This document shows positions 39,368 through 49,535 of a DNA stretch of 64,000 bases, one piece after another. Numbering within the stretch: the stretch's first letter is position 1; each line of letters begins with the position of its first letter. The notes beneath the pieces were generated by a model. That model had not been told where the DNA came from. It searched no databases and saw nothing but the letters and a program-made list of their open reading frames with translations. The DNA is taken from positions 1 through 64,000 of the forward strand of contig JAAYZW010000016.1 in NCBI GenBank assembly GCA_012514645.1. Reading direction: 5' to 3'. The DNA is from Chloroflexota bacterium. Lineage in GTDB: Bacteria > Chloroflexota > Anaerolineae > Anaerolineales > Anaerolineaceae. A program made the translations under genes and the position numbers.

Positions 39368-40319
39368 CGCTGCCGGCTGGCTGGAAGTCTCGCTGGTTTG
39401 CAGCAGTGAGTTGGCTGAGGCTGTAGCAGAGGTGTTTTCACGCTACGCCCCTGATGGTGTGTTGATTAACAGCCTGACAAAATTCAATCACCAGGAATAC
39501 GAAGAACGAGCCACCGGCGAAATGCAGGTGGCAGTTTATTTACCCATGGATGACCAGGTTGAGCAAACCCGACAGGCACTCGAGAAAGCAATTCGCCACC
39601 TGGGTCAAATAGCGCCCCTGGGCAGTCTCAAATTCAAAGTAATTGCCGATCAAAACTGGATGGATGCCTGGAAAGAGCGCTACCAACCGCTGCTCATCGG
39701 AGAGAATTTGATTATATTGCCAGAGTGGGTTGACCGGTCGTTGGCTGGAAAACGCTTACCGGTTATTATCTCTCCGGATATGTCCTTCGGGACGGGCACG
39801 CACCCCTCCACGCAGCTCTGTCTGCTTGCTTTGGAAAAGTATGGATGCCAGGGCAAAGCCGTGCTCGACATTGGCTGTGGTAACGGCATTCTATCGATCG
39901 CGGCTGTGCGGTTGGGAGCAGGACGGGTATTGGCTGTCGATTTTGACCCCACGACCATCCCATCGTGCGAACGCAATGCTGCCCTTAACGGCATGGCAGG
40001 TCAAATCATCTTCGAAGTTGGTACTCACAGCGATGTCATCGCACGCACAGACGGTCTCAACCAGGCACCCGTTGTGCTGGCAAACATCCTCTCACATGTC
40101 CTGGTGAAAATGCTGGAAACCGGTTTGGCAGAAACAGTAGCACCAGGTGGCGTGCTCATTTTGGGCGGCATTCTTGATTTCCAGGCAGAAAGCGTGCTTA
40201 CCGCAGCGAAAAAAGCTGGTTTAGAACAAATTGACACCCTGGTCGAGCAGGATTGGGTTGCATTGGTGCTTTGCAAACCCAGCTCACTGCTTGTCGCGAA
40301 CGATCATCAGCGCCATTAG
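39360..40319 (+). CDS. prmA: Ribosomal protein L11 methyltransferase
   Basis: MSFGTGTHPSTQLCLLALEKY...VLDIGCGNGILSIAAVRLGAGRVLAVDFDP; downstream of dnaJ. Confidence 0.92.
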   Translation: MDDAAGWLEVSLVCSSELAEAVAEVFSRYAPDGVLINSLTKFNHQEYEERATGEMQVAVYLPMDDQVEQTRQALEKAIRHLGQIAPLGSLKFKVIADQNWMDAWKERYQPLLIGENLIILPEWVDRSLAGKRLPVIISPDMSFGTGTHPSTQLCLLALEKYGCQGKAVLDIGCGNGILSIAAVRLGAGRVLAVDFDPTTIPSCERNAALNGMAGQIIFEVGTHSDVIARTDGLNQAPVVLANILSHVLVKMLETGLAETVAPGGVLILGGILDFQAESVLTAAKKAGLEQIDTLVEQDWVALVLCKPSSLLVANDHQRH

Positions 40320-40481
40320 CCAGCAGATAGTGAACCAACTGAACGTTTTGTCACAATAGAATTGCAGGCAAAAAACTTACTTGTGTACAATTTGCAGGGA
40401 TTTTAGAAAAGTCCATTTACCATTGACCTGTTCTGATAGAATGGTAAAAAAATCGCTCCCAAGCTGCTGTGTGAGGTCTGA

Positions 40482-41033
40482 ATGTTAAAAAGAATTCCAT
40501 TAAAAATGAAACGCGCAAACCTGTTACAAATTCCGAAATTTAGTTTGCCCGAAGGGTTCAGCGTAAGGTTTTTTAAAGCTGGAGACGAAAACACCTGGGC
40601 GAGGATCGAAACAGCGGTGGATGAATTTTCCGATGAAGCCGCGGCATTGAGTCATTTCGAGAAAGAGTTCGGTCCTTTTCGCGAAGATATGACCCGGCGC
40701 TGTTTGTTTATTGAGAACGCGGAAGGCGAAGCGATTGGCACCACCAGCGCCTGGTATGGTACGCTGGAAGGCGAGAAAGAGGTCAGCGGTCGGATTCACT
40801 GGGTGGGCATCGTACCTGCCTACCAGGGAAAGAAGCTCTCGAAACCACTGCTTAGCCTGGCGATGGATGTGTTGGCAAAATATCACCAAACTGCTTATCT
40901 GACCTCCCAAACCACCAGCTACCAGGCGATCAATTTGTATCTAAATTATGGCTTCGACCCATACATTACCAATGAGACGGATATTGAAGCCTGGAGATTG
41001 ATGGAAGAGGTTTTGGGACGGAAAATTTTGTAG
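40482..41033 (+). CDS. GNAT-family N-acetyltransferase
   Basis: GRIHWVGIVPAYQGKKLSKPLLSLAMDVLAKYHQTAYLTSQTTSYQAINLYLNYGF. Confidence 0.88.
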   Translation: MLKRIPLKMKRANLLQIPKFSLPEGFSVRFFKAGDENTWARIETAVDEFSDEAAALSHFEKEFGPFREDMTRRCLFIENAEGEAIGTTSAWYGTLEGEKEVSGRIHWVGIVPAYQGKKLSKPLLSLAMDVLAKYHQTAYLTSQTTSYQAINLYLNYGFDPYITNETDIEAWRLMEEVLGRKIL

Positions 41034-41130
41034 GGAATCGCATTGGGTGGTTGTTTTGCCGCACCACCACCGGGGCGAGCGTGGCAGGTCGCCCCTACGC
41101 GCTTGAAGCAGCGCCCGAACGTACAAACGG

Positions 41131-42111
41131 TTAGAAGAAATGCGACGGGAAATAGCCGGTAACGTTGACAGAGTTGTTTTCGATGATAAACGCCTGGGGG
41201 TCAAGCTCCACGACACCCCGGCGCAGCCGCAGCAGTTCATATTTGGAAACCACCGTATTGATTACCAAAAAATCAGCCCCTGAATAAGCCCCGTGCCCGC
41301 CCCAATAGGTAGCACTTCGGTGGGTTTCGTCGATGATATATTGCAGAATGTCTTTATTTTTGCTGATCACCATCACGCTGATTTTGACATTTTGATAATG
41401 CACCCGGTCGACAACCAGGCTGTAGATCAAGGTGAAAATCACCGAATAAACCAAAATTACTGGCGGACCTGTGAAAAGAGTGTAGGCATATACCAACAGG
41501 CTGATGAACAAGCTGACCCTGCCAACACTGAAATCTGGCTTCTTTAGAGTGATCAAGACACCAAGAATATCAACCCCACCAGATGAACCTCCCGCGCGCA
41601 GGCTGAGACCGACGCCAAACCCGCAGAGGATTCCACCAAGTATTGCCAGGGTTAGCATGTCGTCCAGTCCTGGAATCACAGCCTTGACCGGGATAAACAT
41701 CATCACAGCACTAACAGTTACTACGGTAATGATGGTTTTCATAAAAAACTTACGGTTGATGGAATTAAACGCGATTAGCAGCAGCGGCAAGTTAAAAGCC
41801 AACAAGATCAGACCGGTAGCGTCCTGCAGGTTTGGGAAGTATCGCTGGAGCAATTCAAGAACAATTTTCGCAATACCGGTCATGTTGCCTATGTAAAGTC
41901 CAAAAGGCAAGATAAGCGTGTTAATTCCAATGGAATAGATCATTCCACCCAGCATGCAAAGGAAGAAGTCAAGAACATCTTCCCAGAAGGCTTTCTCTTG
42001 GCTTTTTGGCGCCAAAACATCACTTTGCTCATTGGTGAGGTCATCTGATGTTTTGGTTTCTTTTTTTAGCGCTTTTTTTGTGCGTTCAAATGCAAAGGTT
42101 TTTGATGTCAT
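41131..42111 (-). CDS. YitT family membrane protein (DUF161 + DUF2179)
   Basis: GLSLRAGGSSGGVDILGVLI...; C-terminal LLRLRRGVVELDPQAFIIENNSVNVTGYF. Confidence 0.85.
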   Translation of the reverse strand: MTSKTFAFERTKKALKKETKTSDDLTNEQSDVLAPKSQEKAFWEDVLDFFLCMLGGMIYSIGINTLILPFGLYIGNMTGIAKIVLELLQRYFPNLQDATGLILLAFNLPLLLIAFNSINRKFFMKTIITVVTVSAVMMFIPVKAVIPGLDDMLTLAILGGILCGFGVGLSLRAGGSSGGVDILGVLITLKKPDFSVGRVSLFISLLVYAYTLFTGPPVILVYSVIFTLIYSLVVDRVHYQNVKISVMVISKNKDILQYIIDETHRSATYWGGHGAYSGADFLVINTVVSKYELLRLRRGVVELDPQAFIIENNSVNVTGYFPSHFF

Positions 42112-42189
42112 GACTCCTATTTTACACGTCTTCTCATTAATCGCGGCAATCTGAATTATGAGATAATAGTAAGGTCATAGGAGGTAAAA

Positions 42190-42552
42190 ATGTCCGTGAA
42201 ACATAGTCATGAAATACTCAGTGAGCCACTGCCGGTTGGGCAGGGGGCATTCAAGGCGGTTTTGATATCAGATCAGGAAGGTCCTAATTTTGCTATGCGC
42301 AAATTCACGATAGAGAGCGGTGGGTCAATGCCCTGGCACTTCAACCTGGTCGAACATGAACAATATGTGCTGAAGGGTCGCGCCCGTATTGTGATTGCCG
42401 AGGATGTTTACGAAGTTCAGGCAGGGGATGTTGTCTTCATTCCTGCTGAAGTACCGCATAGTTACGAAGCCTTAGGTGATGAGACTTTTGAGTTCCTTTG
42501 CATGGTGCCAAACCAACCTGACAGGACCATCCTGGTAGAAAAAGGCAGTTAA
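42190..42552 (+). CDS. Cupin-domain protein
   Basis: MPWHFNLVEHEQYVLKGRARIVIAEDVYEVQAGDVVFIPAEVPHSYEAL. Confidence 0.88.
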   Translation: MSVKHSHEILSEPLPVGQGAFKAVLISDQEGPNFAMRKFTIESGGSMPWHFNLVEHEQYVLKGRARIVIAEDVYEVQAGDVVFIPAEVPHSYEALGDETFEFLCMVPNQPDRTILVEKGS

Positions 42553-42554
42553 TT

Positions 42555-43133
42555 ATGGCTCGGCGAGCAACGCCATTGACGATGGAACACATTATCCTGG
42601 CTATCCTGGACGAAGGTCCGCTGCACGGTTACGAGCTCCATCAACGTCTCAATCATATGCCCGGCGTCTCCAAGATCTGGAACGTAAAACAAGCCTTGTT
42701 CTATTCAAAGCTGGACAAACTGGAAGCTGGTGGCTTCATTCGAAAAGCTCCAGTCCAAATTGATGACAGAGCCTCTGCCAGGGTCGCCTTTGAACTAACC
42801 AGTGCAGGAAAGGCTTCGTTGATGGATTGGATCTCGACGCCGGTTCGTAAAGCTCGTGAACTTCGCCAGATTTTTCTGGGAAAGCTGATCATCGCCCGAC
42901 GTTTTGGGCAGGATGCGGCGATTGAGTTGATTCAAAAGCAGCGCCAGGTCAGCCAGGGCTGGTATGACCACCTGGTCAGCGATTTACAAGCAGTAGACGC
43001 GCAAGTAATGGATGAGTTGATTGTGCATACCTACCGCCTTTACCGCGACCGTGCCACGCTGCACTGGCTCGATCACCTTGAAGGTCAAATCAGGAAAGCT
43101 GGGGCAGGAGACGAAATAACTTCGTACGATTAA
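42555..43133 (+). CDS. PadR-family transcriptional regulator
   Basis: HIILAILDEGPLHGYELHQRLNHMPGVSKIWNVKQALFYSKLDKLEAGGFI. Confidence 0.88.
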   Translation: MARRATPLTMEHIILAILDEGPLHGYELHQRLNHMPGVSKIWNVKQALFYSKLDKLEAGGFIRKAPVQIDDRASARVAFELTSAGKASLMDWISTPVRKARELRQIFLGKLIIARRFGQDAAIELIQKQRQVSQGWYDHLVSDLQAVDAQVMDELIVHTYRLYRDRATLHWLDHLEGQIRKAGAGDEITSYD

Positions 43134-43146
43134 TGCGTCTGCCGGG

Positions 43147-43914
43147 TCACGATACCTGGCGCATTTTCACAATCGCGTCGAATGCTTTTGTAGCGTTTGT
43201 CAGGTTCAGACCGGTAAAGCCGAATAAACCCTGCTCTTCGGGCAATTCTGTTTGATTGACCGCCAGTTCATCGTTGGGGCGCACTTCTTTATCATAATTG
43301 ATCTGCATCCAATCAATTTCATGATGATCGAAATATGCATAGTCAAAACAGTCACAGATGGCTTCCACATAGCGGCTGTTATTGACATGACCGACCTGGT
43401 CAATCGCTGAATAGGCTGCTTTTTGGCTAAAGCGCTGCGTGCCGCCGGCAGGCAGCACAATTTTGTCGAGTTGTTCATCCAGGGCGAATGACCAGGGGGT
43501 TGAAGGCACAGACACTCCTTCCAATCGGCTCGGAGGAACCAAGCGTCGCGCCGCGATATCGATCACCAGCCAGGCAGAGGTTGCCAGGATGAGCGGGTTT
43601 TCCCGGCCATCGAAAACCTCAAACTCACGAATAAAGAATAGTTTTTGCCCGATCATCCGCGGCCAGGTTTTGATGGTCACAACCTCCTTTTGCTGGGGAT
43701 AACGTAAAAATTCTATCTTTAAGCGGCTCAACACCCAATAATAACCGTGCGCTCCCATTTCCAGGATGCCAGCGCTAAATTTGTCGGCGTGATTGCCGGC
43801 TGCTTCTGTTATCACCCGGAAAACATTTGCCGGCTTCCAGCGACCATGGAAGTCACATTCGTTCATATTGACCCGTACAGTCTCAATGTGTTTGAAGCCC
43901 TCAGCTTTCATCAT
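43147..43914 (-). CDS. Acyl-ACP thioesterase-like hotdog-fold thioesterase
   Basis: MNECDFHGRWKPANVFRVITEAAGNHADKF...WLVIDIAARRLVPP...VGHVNNSRYVEAICD. Confidence 0.8.
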   Translation of the reverse strand: MMKAEGFKHIETVRVNMNECDFHGRWKPANVFRVITEAAGNHADKFSAGILEMGAHGYYWVLSRLKIEFLRYPQQKEVVTIKTWPRMIGQKLFFIREFEVFDGRENPLILATSAWLVIDIAARRLVPPSRLEGVSVPSTPWSFALDEQLDKIVLPAGGTQRFSQKAAYSAIDQVGHVNNSRYVEAICDCFDYAYFDHHEIDWMQINYDKEVRPNDELAVNQTELPEEQGLFGFTGLNLTNATKAFDAIVKMRQVS

Positions 43915-44041
43915 TCACCTCTGGTTTATTTTATCATTTTGTTTATCTGTAAACTACAACGTTTCAGCTGGTGCGATGATTTTTTTTCGATTTCGCCACT
44001 ATGTTGTAGAATAGACAGGAAACTAACACGAAAGAGTAAAC

Positions 44042-44947
44042 ATGGCATCTGACACTGAATTTAACAAAGAAGAAGTTATTGCTGACAACCAGATAAACTC
44101 GACCAATTCCTCGGGCAATCCGATTATCGGTTGGGTGGTGCGTTTTTTTAAGGGCTTCCTGGCTGGCATCGGCGCCATCACTCCCGGTTTATCTGGCGGG
44201 GTGATGTTGGTTGTCTTCGGAATTTATGAACCATTGGTGCGTTGGCTGGCAAACCTGCGCCAAAAATTCCTCGAACATCTGCGCTTCTTCCTGCCGGTTG
44301 GTATCGGCGGCGTTTTGGGCGTGATCGCCTTTTCGGCTGTTGTTGATTTCGCTTTTGAAAATTACGCGGTGCAATTTACCTGGATGTTTATCGGGTTTAT
44401 TGTCGGAACGCTGCCCACATTGATCAAGACTGCCGGAAAAGAAGGGCGGCAAAACTGGCATTGGCTGCTGTTGGGGCTGGCGGCGGTTGGTATTTTCTTC
44501 TGGATGCGCTGGATGGAGACCATCAGGACTGTTGAAATGCAGCCAAGTTTTCTTGCCTGGCTGCTCAGCGGTGCCCTCACTGGACTAGGGCTGGTCGTTC
44601 CGGGATTGAGCCCTTCGAACTTCCTGATCTATTTAGGCTTATACCAACCGATGGCGAGCGGCATCAAGAGCCTTGACCTCGGCGTGATCATCCCGCTGAT
44701 TCTCGGTGTCGTGTTGGTGATCCTGGCTTTCGCGAAACTGGTCAACTGGTTGTTCACAAAGCACTATGCTTTCATGTATCACCTGATCATCGGTGTGGTT
44801 TTGGGATCAACAGCCGCCATTATTCCATCTGGGATGGGCGGTTTTAGAATGCAGCTGGTAAGCGCGTTACTTTTCGTCATCGCAGCTGGCATCTCCTACG
44901 CCCTGGCAAAGCTGGATGAAAGGAATCCACACGAATCGCTTTTCTGA
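44042..44947 (+). CDS. DUF368 (PopT-like) membrane protein
   Basis: FFKGFLAGIGAITPGLSGGVMLVVFGIYEPLV...ALTGLGLVVPGLSPSNFLIYLGLYQPM. Confidence 0.85.
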   Translation: MASDTEFNKEEVIADNQINSTNSSGNPIIGWVVRFFKGFLAGIGAITPGLSGGVMLVVFGIYEPLVRWLANLRQKFLEHLRFFLPVGIGGVLGVIAFSAVVDFAFENYAVQFTWMFIGFIVGTLPTLIKTAGKEGRQNWHWLLLGLAAVGIFFWMRWMETIRTVEMQPSFLAWLLSGALTGLGLVVPGLSPSNFLIYLGLYQPMASGIKSLDLGVIIPLILGVVLVILAFAKLVNWLFTKHYAFMYHLIIGVVLGSTAAIIPSGMGGFRMQLVSALLFVIAAGISYALAKLDERNPHESLF

Positions 44948-45050
44948 TCTGAAGGACGCTACAACTTTATAACTCACAGCCACTGACTGGGGTATCATAG
45001 GTTTTGCCGGGAAAGCCGGTTTTATTGATCTGTCAGGAAAGCGAGCAGCT

Positions 45051-46394
45051 ATGAGCCTCTTCAACGGAAAACGATTGGACGACCATACTTTTAAACTTGA
45101 TATCGAACGGATGCGTATGGGCTGGTACGCGGACAAATATTTCGTCAACATCGCTACGATGCTTCAAAATCTGTCCGAGCAAGGCTATCTCTACCAGGGG
45201 CAGCAGCCACTTTTGCCTGGAGGCATTTCAGCAGATAACATTGCCACCGGTGATATTGAAGTGGAAATGCAGTGGTTCACGCGAAGACCTGGTAAAACCG
45301 TGGTTGTTGGAGTGGATAAAGCATTGACAATGCTACAACACGCTACCGGCTACTTCAAGGATGGCAAATTCGTTAACACTGCCCAGGATTTAGAGGTTTG
45401 GGCTGTCCAGGACGGCGACGTTGTTAACTATGACGGTGATATCCACAAGGTTCAGCCAGTGATGCGCGTTCGCGGTCGCTATCGTGATTTTGCCGTGCTC
45501 GAGACCTCAACCTTGGGCATTCTCGCCCGTGCCAGCCGCATTGCGACCAACGTTTACAACACCCAAATTGCAGCCAACGGGAAACCACTGATGTTTTTTC
45601 CCGCTCGTTTCGACGTGCACGAAGTCCAGGCAGCCGATGGGTATGCTTACCTGATCGCCGTACAGCGCTACAATCTCGATTATGCTGAAGACACCGACAC
45701 CTATGTTTCCACGGACGCACAGGGCGACTGGTGGGGTGGGTTTGGCGGAGGCACAATCTCGCATTCCGGTATCGCCAGTTTTCTCGGCGACACGGCAGAA
45801 GCCACCCTGGCATTTTCGCGGGTATTGCCCATGAATATCCCTCGCATCGCGCTGGTGGATTTCACCAACAACAGCATTGGCGTGTCGCTGCAGGTTTGCC
45901 AGGCAATGTTCGAAAAGTATTACGAACTGATTCTGCAAGGCGACCATGAGGAAGCCGGGCGATACATTTTGTATGGCGTGCGTTTGGACACTTCCTCAAG
46001 CCTGCGGGATGAAGCTGTGCAACCGCTCGGTGATCCGGTTTTGGACCTGGGTGTGAACCCTCGCCTGGTATTCAAGACCCGCCAGGCGCTTGATTCAGCC
46101 TATCTTGATTGGGATTTACCCGACGAAGCACTGAAAGCCGCCAAACAGTATTGTGAAAATGTAAAGATTGTGGTTTCAGGCGGCTTTAATGTAGAAAAAA
46201 TCACGAAATTCGAGACTCTGCACGTACCGGTCGATATTTATGCTGTCGGGTCATCTCTTTTCAGCAACTATGGACCCACGAACACCGACTTCACCGCCGA
46301 CGTGGTGCGGGTTAAAGTGCACGGCGAATGGATCGACATGGCTAAGGTGGGTCGCCGCGCGGTTGATAACCCTGACCTGGTGAGGGTTTGGTAA
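45051..46394 (+). CDS. pncB: Nicotinate phosphoribosyltransferase
   Basis: DDHTFKLDIERMRMGWYADKYFVNI...GGTISHSGIASFLGDTAEATLAF...VDIYAVGSSLFSN. Confidence 0.85.
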   Translation: MSLFNGKRLDDHTFKLDIERMRMGWYADKYFVNIATMLQNLSEQGYLYQGQQPLLPGGISADNIATGDIEVEMQWFTRRPGKTVVVGVDKALTMLQHATGYFKDGKFVNTAQDLEVWAVQDGDVVNYDGDIHKVQPVMRVRGRYRDFAVLETSTLGILARASRIATNVYNTQIAANGKPLMFFPARFDVHEVQAADGYAYLIAVQRYNLDYAEDTDTYVSTDAQGDWWGGFGGGTISHSGIASFLGDTAEATLAFSRVLPMNIPRIALVDFTNNSIGVSLQVCQAMFEKYYELILQGDHEEAGRYILYGVRLDTSSSLRDEAVQPLGDPVLDLGVNPRLVFKTRQALDSAYLDWDLPDEALKAAKQYCENVKIVVSGGFNVEKITKFETLHVPVDIYAVGSSLFSNYGPTNTDFTADVVRVKVHGEWIDMAKVGRRAVDNPDLVRVW

Positions 46395-46640
46395 ATTAGC
46401 TAATCAGATCACGGTCGAATACAAGCCAAACCTTCAGCAGGTCAGCCCGCGAGTTGACCGACACCAAAAGACGCTACTTCGATGTCTGTCAGCATGCTCT
46501 CGCGGACCAATCTGTGTGAATTCAGCTTGTGATTACAGAGCACAATTACAGCATTGCGACCCTGCATCCTGGCGATAAGCCCGTTAGCCGGGCTTTCATC
46601 ATTGTGAAAGATCACGCGGCATGGTTTGATAATTCTTCTT

Positions 46641-46976
46641 TTATAAACTGACGACTTTATCCGACTCCTGTAAAGCAGCCAATATTCCGGGCATGCCGCC
46701 CACTTTGCCTACACGTACTTCATCCATCAACCCAAAATATTCCAGGCAAGTTGAACAGACCACCAGCTCCACCCCGTCTTCTTCCAACAATTTTAGCCAA
46801 TTGACAACCAAAGAGCCCTCACAGACCAATTTGACGCCATCAGCGTAAAAAAGAATTTTGCTGGGCTTGTCTTCCGACTGGGCGAGCAAACTCAGATATT
46901 TTACAACCAGGGTCTGCTGCAACCCTTCCGGGGCTTCCCCCAATCCATTTCGCGTGAAAAGTAAAACGGTTTTCAT
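46641..46976 (-). CDS. DsrE-family / YedF-like sulfurtransferase-associated protein
   Basis: MKTVLLFTRNGLGEAPEGLQQTLVVKYLSLL...FYADGVKLVCEGSLVVNWLKLLEEDGVELVVCSTCLEYFGL. Start trimmed. Confidence 0.8.
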   Translation of the reverse strand: MKTVLLFTRNGLGEAPEGLQQTLVVKYLSLLAQSEDKPSKILFYADGVKLVCEGSLVVNWLKLLEEDGVELVVCSTCLEYFGLMDEVRVGKVGGMPGILAALQESDKVVSL

Positions 46977-46983
46977 ATTCCTC

Positions 46984-49521
46984 CTATGAGTCCCGTAGGA
47001 CTGCTCCAATTTCATATGCCAGTGTCTTGACGATCTTTTTGCGGATCGCAGCTGCGTCGGCGACACTCAGTGTGCGGTCAAATGCCTGATACGTCAGTTG
47101 ATAAGCAAGACTCTTTTTGCCTGTGCCAATCTTTTCACTGCGAAAGAGGTCAAACAAAGCGACACCCTGCAGTAGTTTCCCACCAGCCCTCCAGATCAAC
47201 GCTTCCACCCGGCTGGCAGGCACATCCTCATCCACGATCAGGGCAATGTCTTCCACCATTGCTGGAAAATTTGAGAGCGGCTTACTCTTGAAGCCTACCT
47301 CCACCAGGGGCATGAGCTGGTCAAGGTAGAGTTCTGCCACCAAAACCGGACCATCCTCGAAGTCATAATTTTGCCGGACCAGTGGATGTACCTCACCCAT
47401 GACACCAATGACCACATCATTGACCAGCATGCGCGCAGATTTGCCCGGGTGGAAAGTTATGTGGTTTCCGGCAGCTTCGAAAAGCACACCTTCAAGGTGC
47501 AGTCCGGCGAATAATTCTACCAATACACCTTTCAGGTCAAAGAATCCGTAATCAGCAGTGGTCTCACCTGACCATCCTGTCTGTCGCTTTTGACCCCAAA
47601 GACCTACGGTTAGGCGCTGCGGTTCTTCAGGGAGCAGGCTGCCCTTCACCGGTAAAAATACCGGTCCGATTTCGAAAAATGCCATCCCTGCAGCGTGGCG
47701 GCTGTTGCGCTCGATCAATTCCAGCATGGTTGCGAGACCACTGCGACGCATGACAGTCCGCTCTGGCGAAATCGGGTTGGCTATGCGCACATAATCCTGC
47801 TCAATCGCTTGCCCTCCTGGTAACAAACGGGCTTCCCTTTGAATAGAGGTCATGCGATATGCCAGGGTGTCTTGCAGCCCGATTGAAACCAGCAACTCCC
47901 GAAGTCTCTCTTCAAAAGCCACGCTCTGGTCTCCAGCCTGCGGAGGCAGCTCACCTACCAGGCGTTCAACCGGGATCTTGTCATAACCATGAATCCGGCT
48001 GATTTCCTCGATCAGATTAGATTTCCCAACCAAACCCGTTTCGATATCAGTACGGTTGGGCGGTGTGCTCGCGCTCAGAACGCCCTCTTCAAGCGTACAG
48101 GTGAAACCGAGTCGTTCAAGGATCGCTCTTGCCTCATCCAAGGGGATAGTCAGCCCCAACAGGCGTTCAATATCTCCGTCGGTTAGCGTGTTTTTGGTGT
48201 CTTCGTGTGGTAGTGGATATTGATCAAGCACACCTGCGACCACATCCCCGCCAGCCCAATCGTGCATTCGCTGAAGGCACAAACTCAAAGCCTGTTCGGC
48301 AAGGGCGGGATGCACATCACGACTGAAGCGATAGGATGCTTCACTGTTCAGTCGGTAGCGCGCGCTGGTCTTGCGAATGTTGATGAAGTTCCAGCTGGCT
48401 GCTTCGAGCAGGACGCTGGTGGTTTGAGCACTGATGCCCGATTCCTCGCCGCCCATGACACCAGCCAAGCTGAGCGGTCCGGCTGAATCGCTGACCAATT
48501 CAGTTTCTTTGGTCAGGGTCAGTTCGTGACCATCCAGGGTGGTCAGGGTTTCTCCGTCTTCCGCCCTGCGGGTGATAATGGTCGGCTTACCGCCAGCCCG
48601 GGCTGTTAGCAGGTCATAATCAAAAGCATGCAAAGGTTGTCCGGTTTCGAGCATAGTGTAGTTGGTGGCGTCGACCAGCGCATCGATCGGACGCATGCCC
48701 GCCAACGCAAGTCTTCTCCGCACCCAGTAGGGGCTTTGCACAGCCGACACACCTGCCACCATCCCGAGCATAAAACGCGGGTTGAGCTCTGGCTCACGAA
48801 TCTCGAGGGAGACTTTGTCTTCAATCTCTCCTCCTGGTTGGATGTTTAATCCAGTCGGCAGTTTGAGCGGGCGCCGTAAAGCCGCTGAGAGCTCCAGCGC
48901 GATTCCCAAGACCGAAGCGTCCCGCGCCATATTGGGCAGAATGGCAACTTCAAAAATAGCATCGCCCATGTAATCAGCCAGCGCCATGCCCACAGGTGCA
49001 TCGTCATCCAGAAAGATCACACCTTCGTGCTCTTCCGAAATGCCCAGTTCTTTTTCAGAGGCAATCATCGAGCTGGATTCAATCCCTCTGATCGTGGCTT
49101 TCTTCAGTTTAGTCAAAACCTGACCGGGCTGGTGCCCGTCATAAAGCTGGGCACCTTCGCGAGCATAGGCAACTTTAATTGGTTTTTCAAGGCGACCCTG
49201 CCCAACAAAAGGGAACAGGTTTGGCGCGCCGGTCAAAGCCGTGACTTCTTTTCCACTGCCGTCGTTGAGCTGGCAGAGTGTCAGCTTGTCAGCGTTAGGG
49301 TGCTGCCTGACTTCCACAACCTCTGCGACCACGAACTTATCCTTTGCCCAGGAGAGCCCGGAATACTTGTTTTGCAAGCGCGTGCCCTCGGGTTTTTCCA
49401 AACCGACCAGGGTGATCTCTTCAACCTCCAGACCGATCATTGTCAGGGTCTGCCCAATCTCTTCCAGGCTCAAATCTTGCAGGTCAACGTAGTCTTGAAT
49501 CCAACTTAAAGGTGCTTTCAT
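46984..49521 (-). CDS. pheT: Phenylalanine--tRNA ligase beta subunit
   Basis: MKAPLSWIQDYVDLQ...VGEVVEVRQHPNADKLTLCQL-type tRNA-binding domain; FDYDLL, B3/B4 and FDX-ACB domains. Confidence 0.95.
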   Translation of the reverse strand: MKAPLSWIQDYVDLQDLSLEEIGQTLTMIGLEVEEITLVGLEKPEGTRLQNKYSGLSWAKDKFVVAEVVEVRQHPNADKLTLCQLNDGSGKEVTALTGAPNLFPFVGQGRLEKPIKVAYAREGAQLYDGHQPGQVLTKLKKATIRGIESSSMIASEKELGISEEHEGVIFLDDDAPVGMALADYMGDAIFEVAILPNMARDASVLGIALELSAALRRPLKLPTGLNIQPGGEIEDKVSLEIREPELNPRFMLGMVAGVSAVQSPYWVRRRLALAGMRPIDALVDATNYTMLETGQPLHAFDYDLLTARAGGKPTIITRRAEDGETLTTLDGHELTLTKETELVSDSAGPLSLAGVMGGEESGISAQTTSVLLEAASWNFINIRKTSARYRLNSEASYRFSRDVHPALAEQALSLCLQRMHDWAGGDVVAGVLDQYPLPHEDTKNTLTDGDIERLLGLTIPLDEARAILERLGFTCTLEEGVLSASTPPNRTDIETGLVGKSNLIEEISRIHGYDKIPVERLVGELPPQAGDQSVAFEERLRELLVSIGLQDTLAYRMTSIQREARLLPGGQAIEQDYVRIANPISPERTVMRRSGLATMLELIERNSRHAAGMAFFEIGPVFLPVKGSLLPEEPQRLTVGLWGQKRQTGWSGETTADYGFFDLKGVLVELFAGLHLEGVLFEAAGNHITFHPGKSARMLVNDVVIGVMGEVHPLVRQNYDFEDGPVLVAELYLDQLMPLVEVGFKSKPLSNFPAMVEDIALIVDEDVPASRVEALIWRAGGKLLQGVALFDLFRSEKIGTGKKSLAYQLTYQAFDRTLSVADAAAIRKKIVKTLAYEIGAVLRDS

Positions 49522-49535
49522 ATTTTCTCTCCTGT

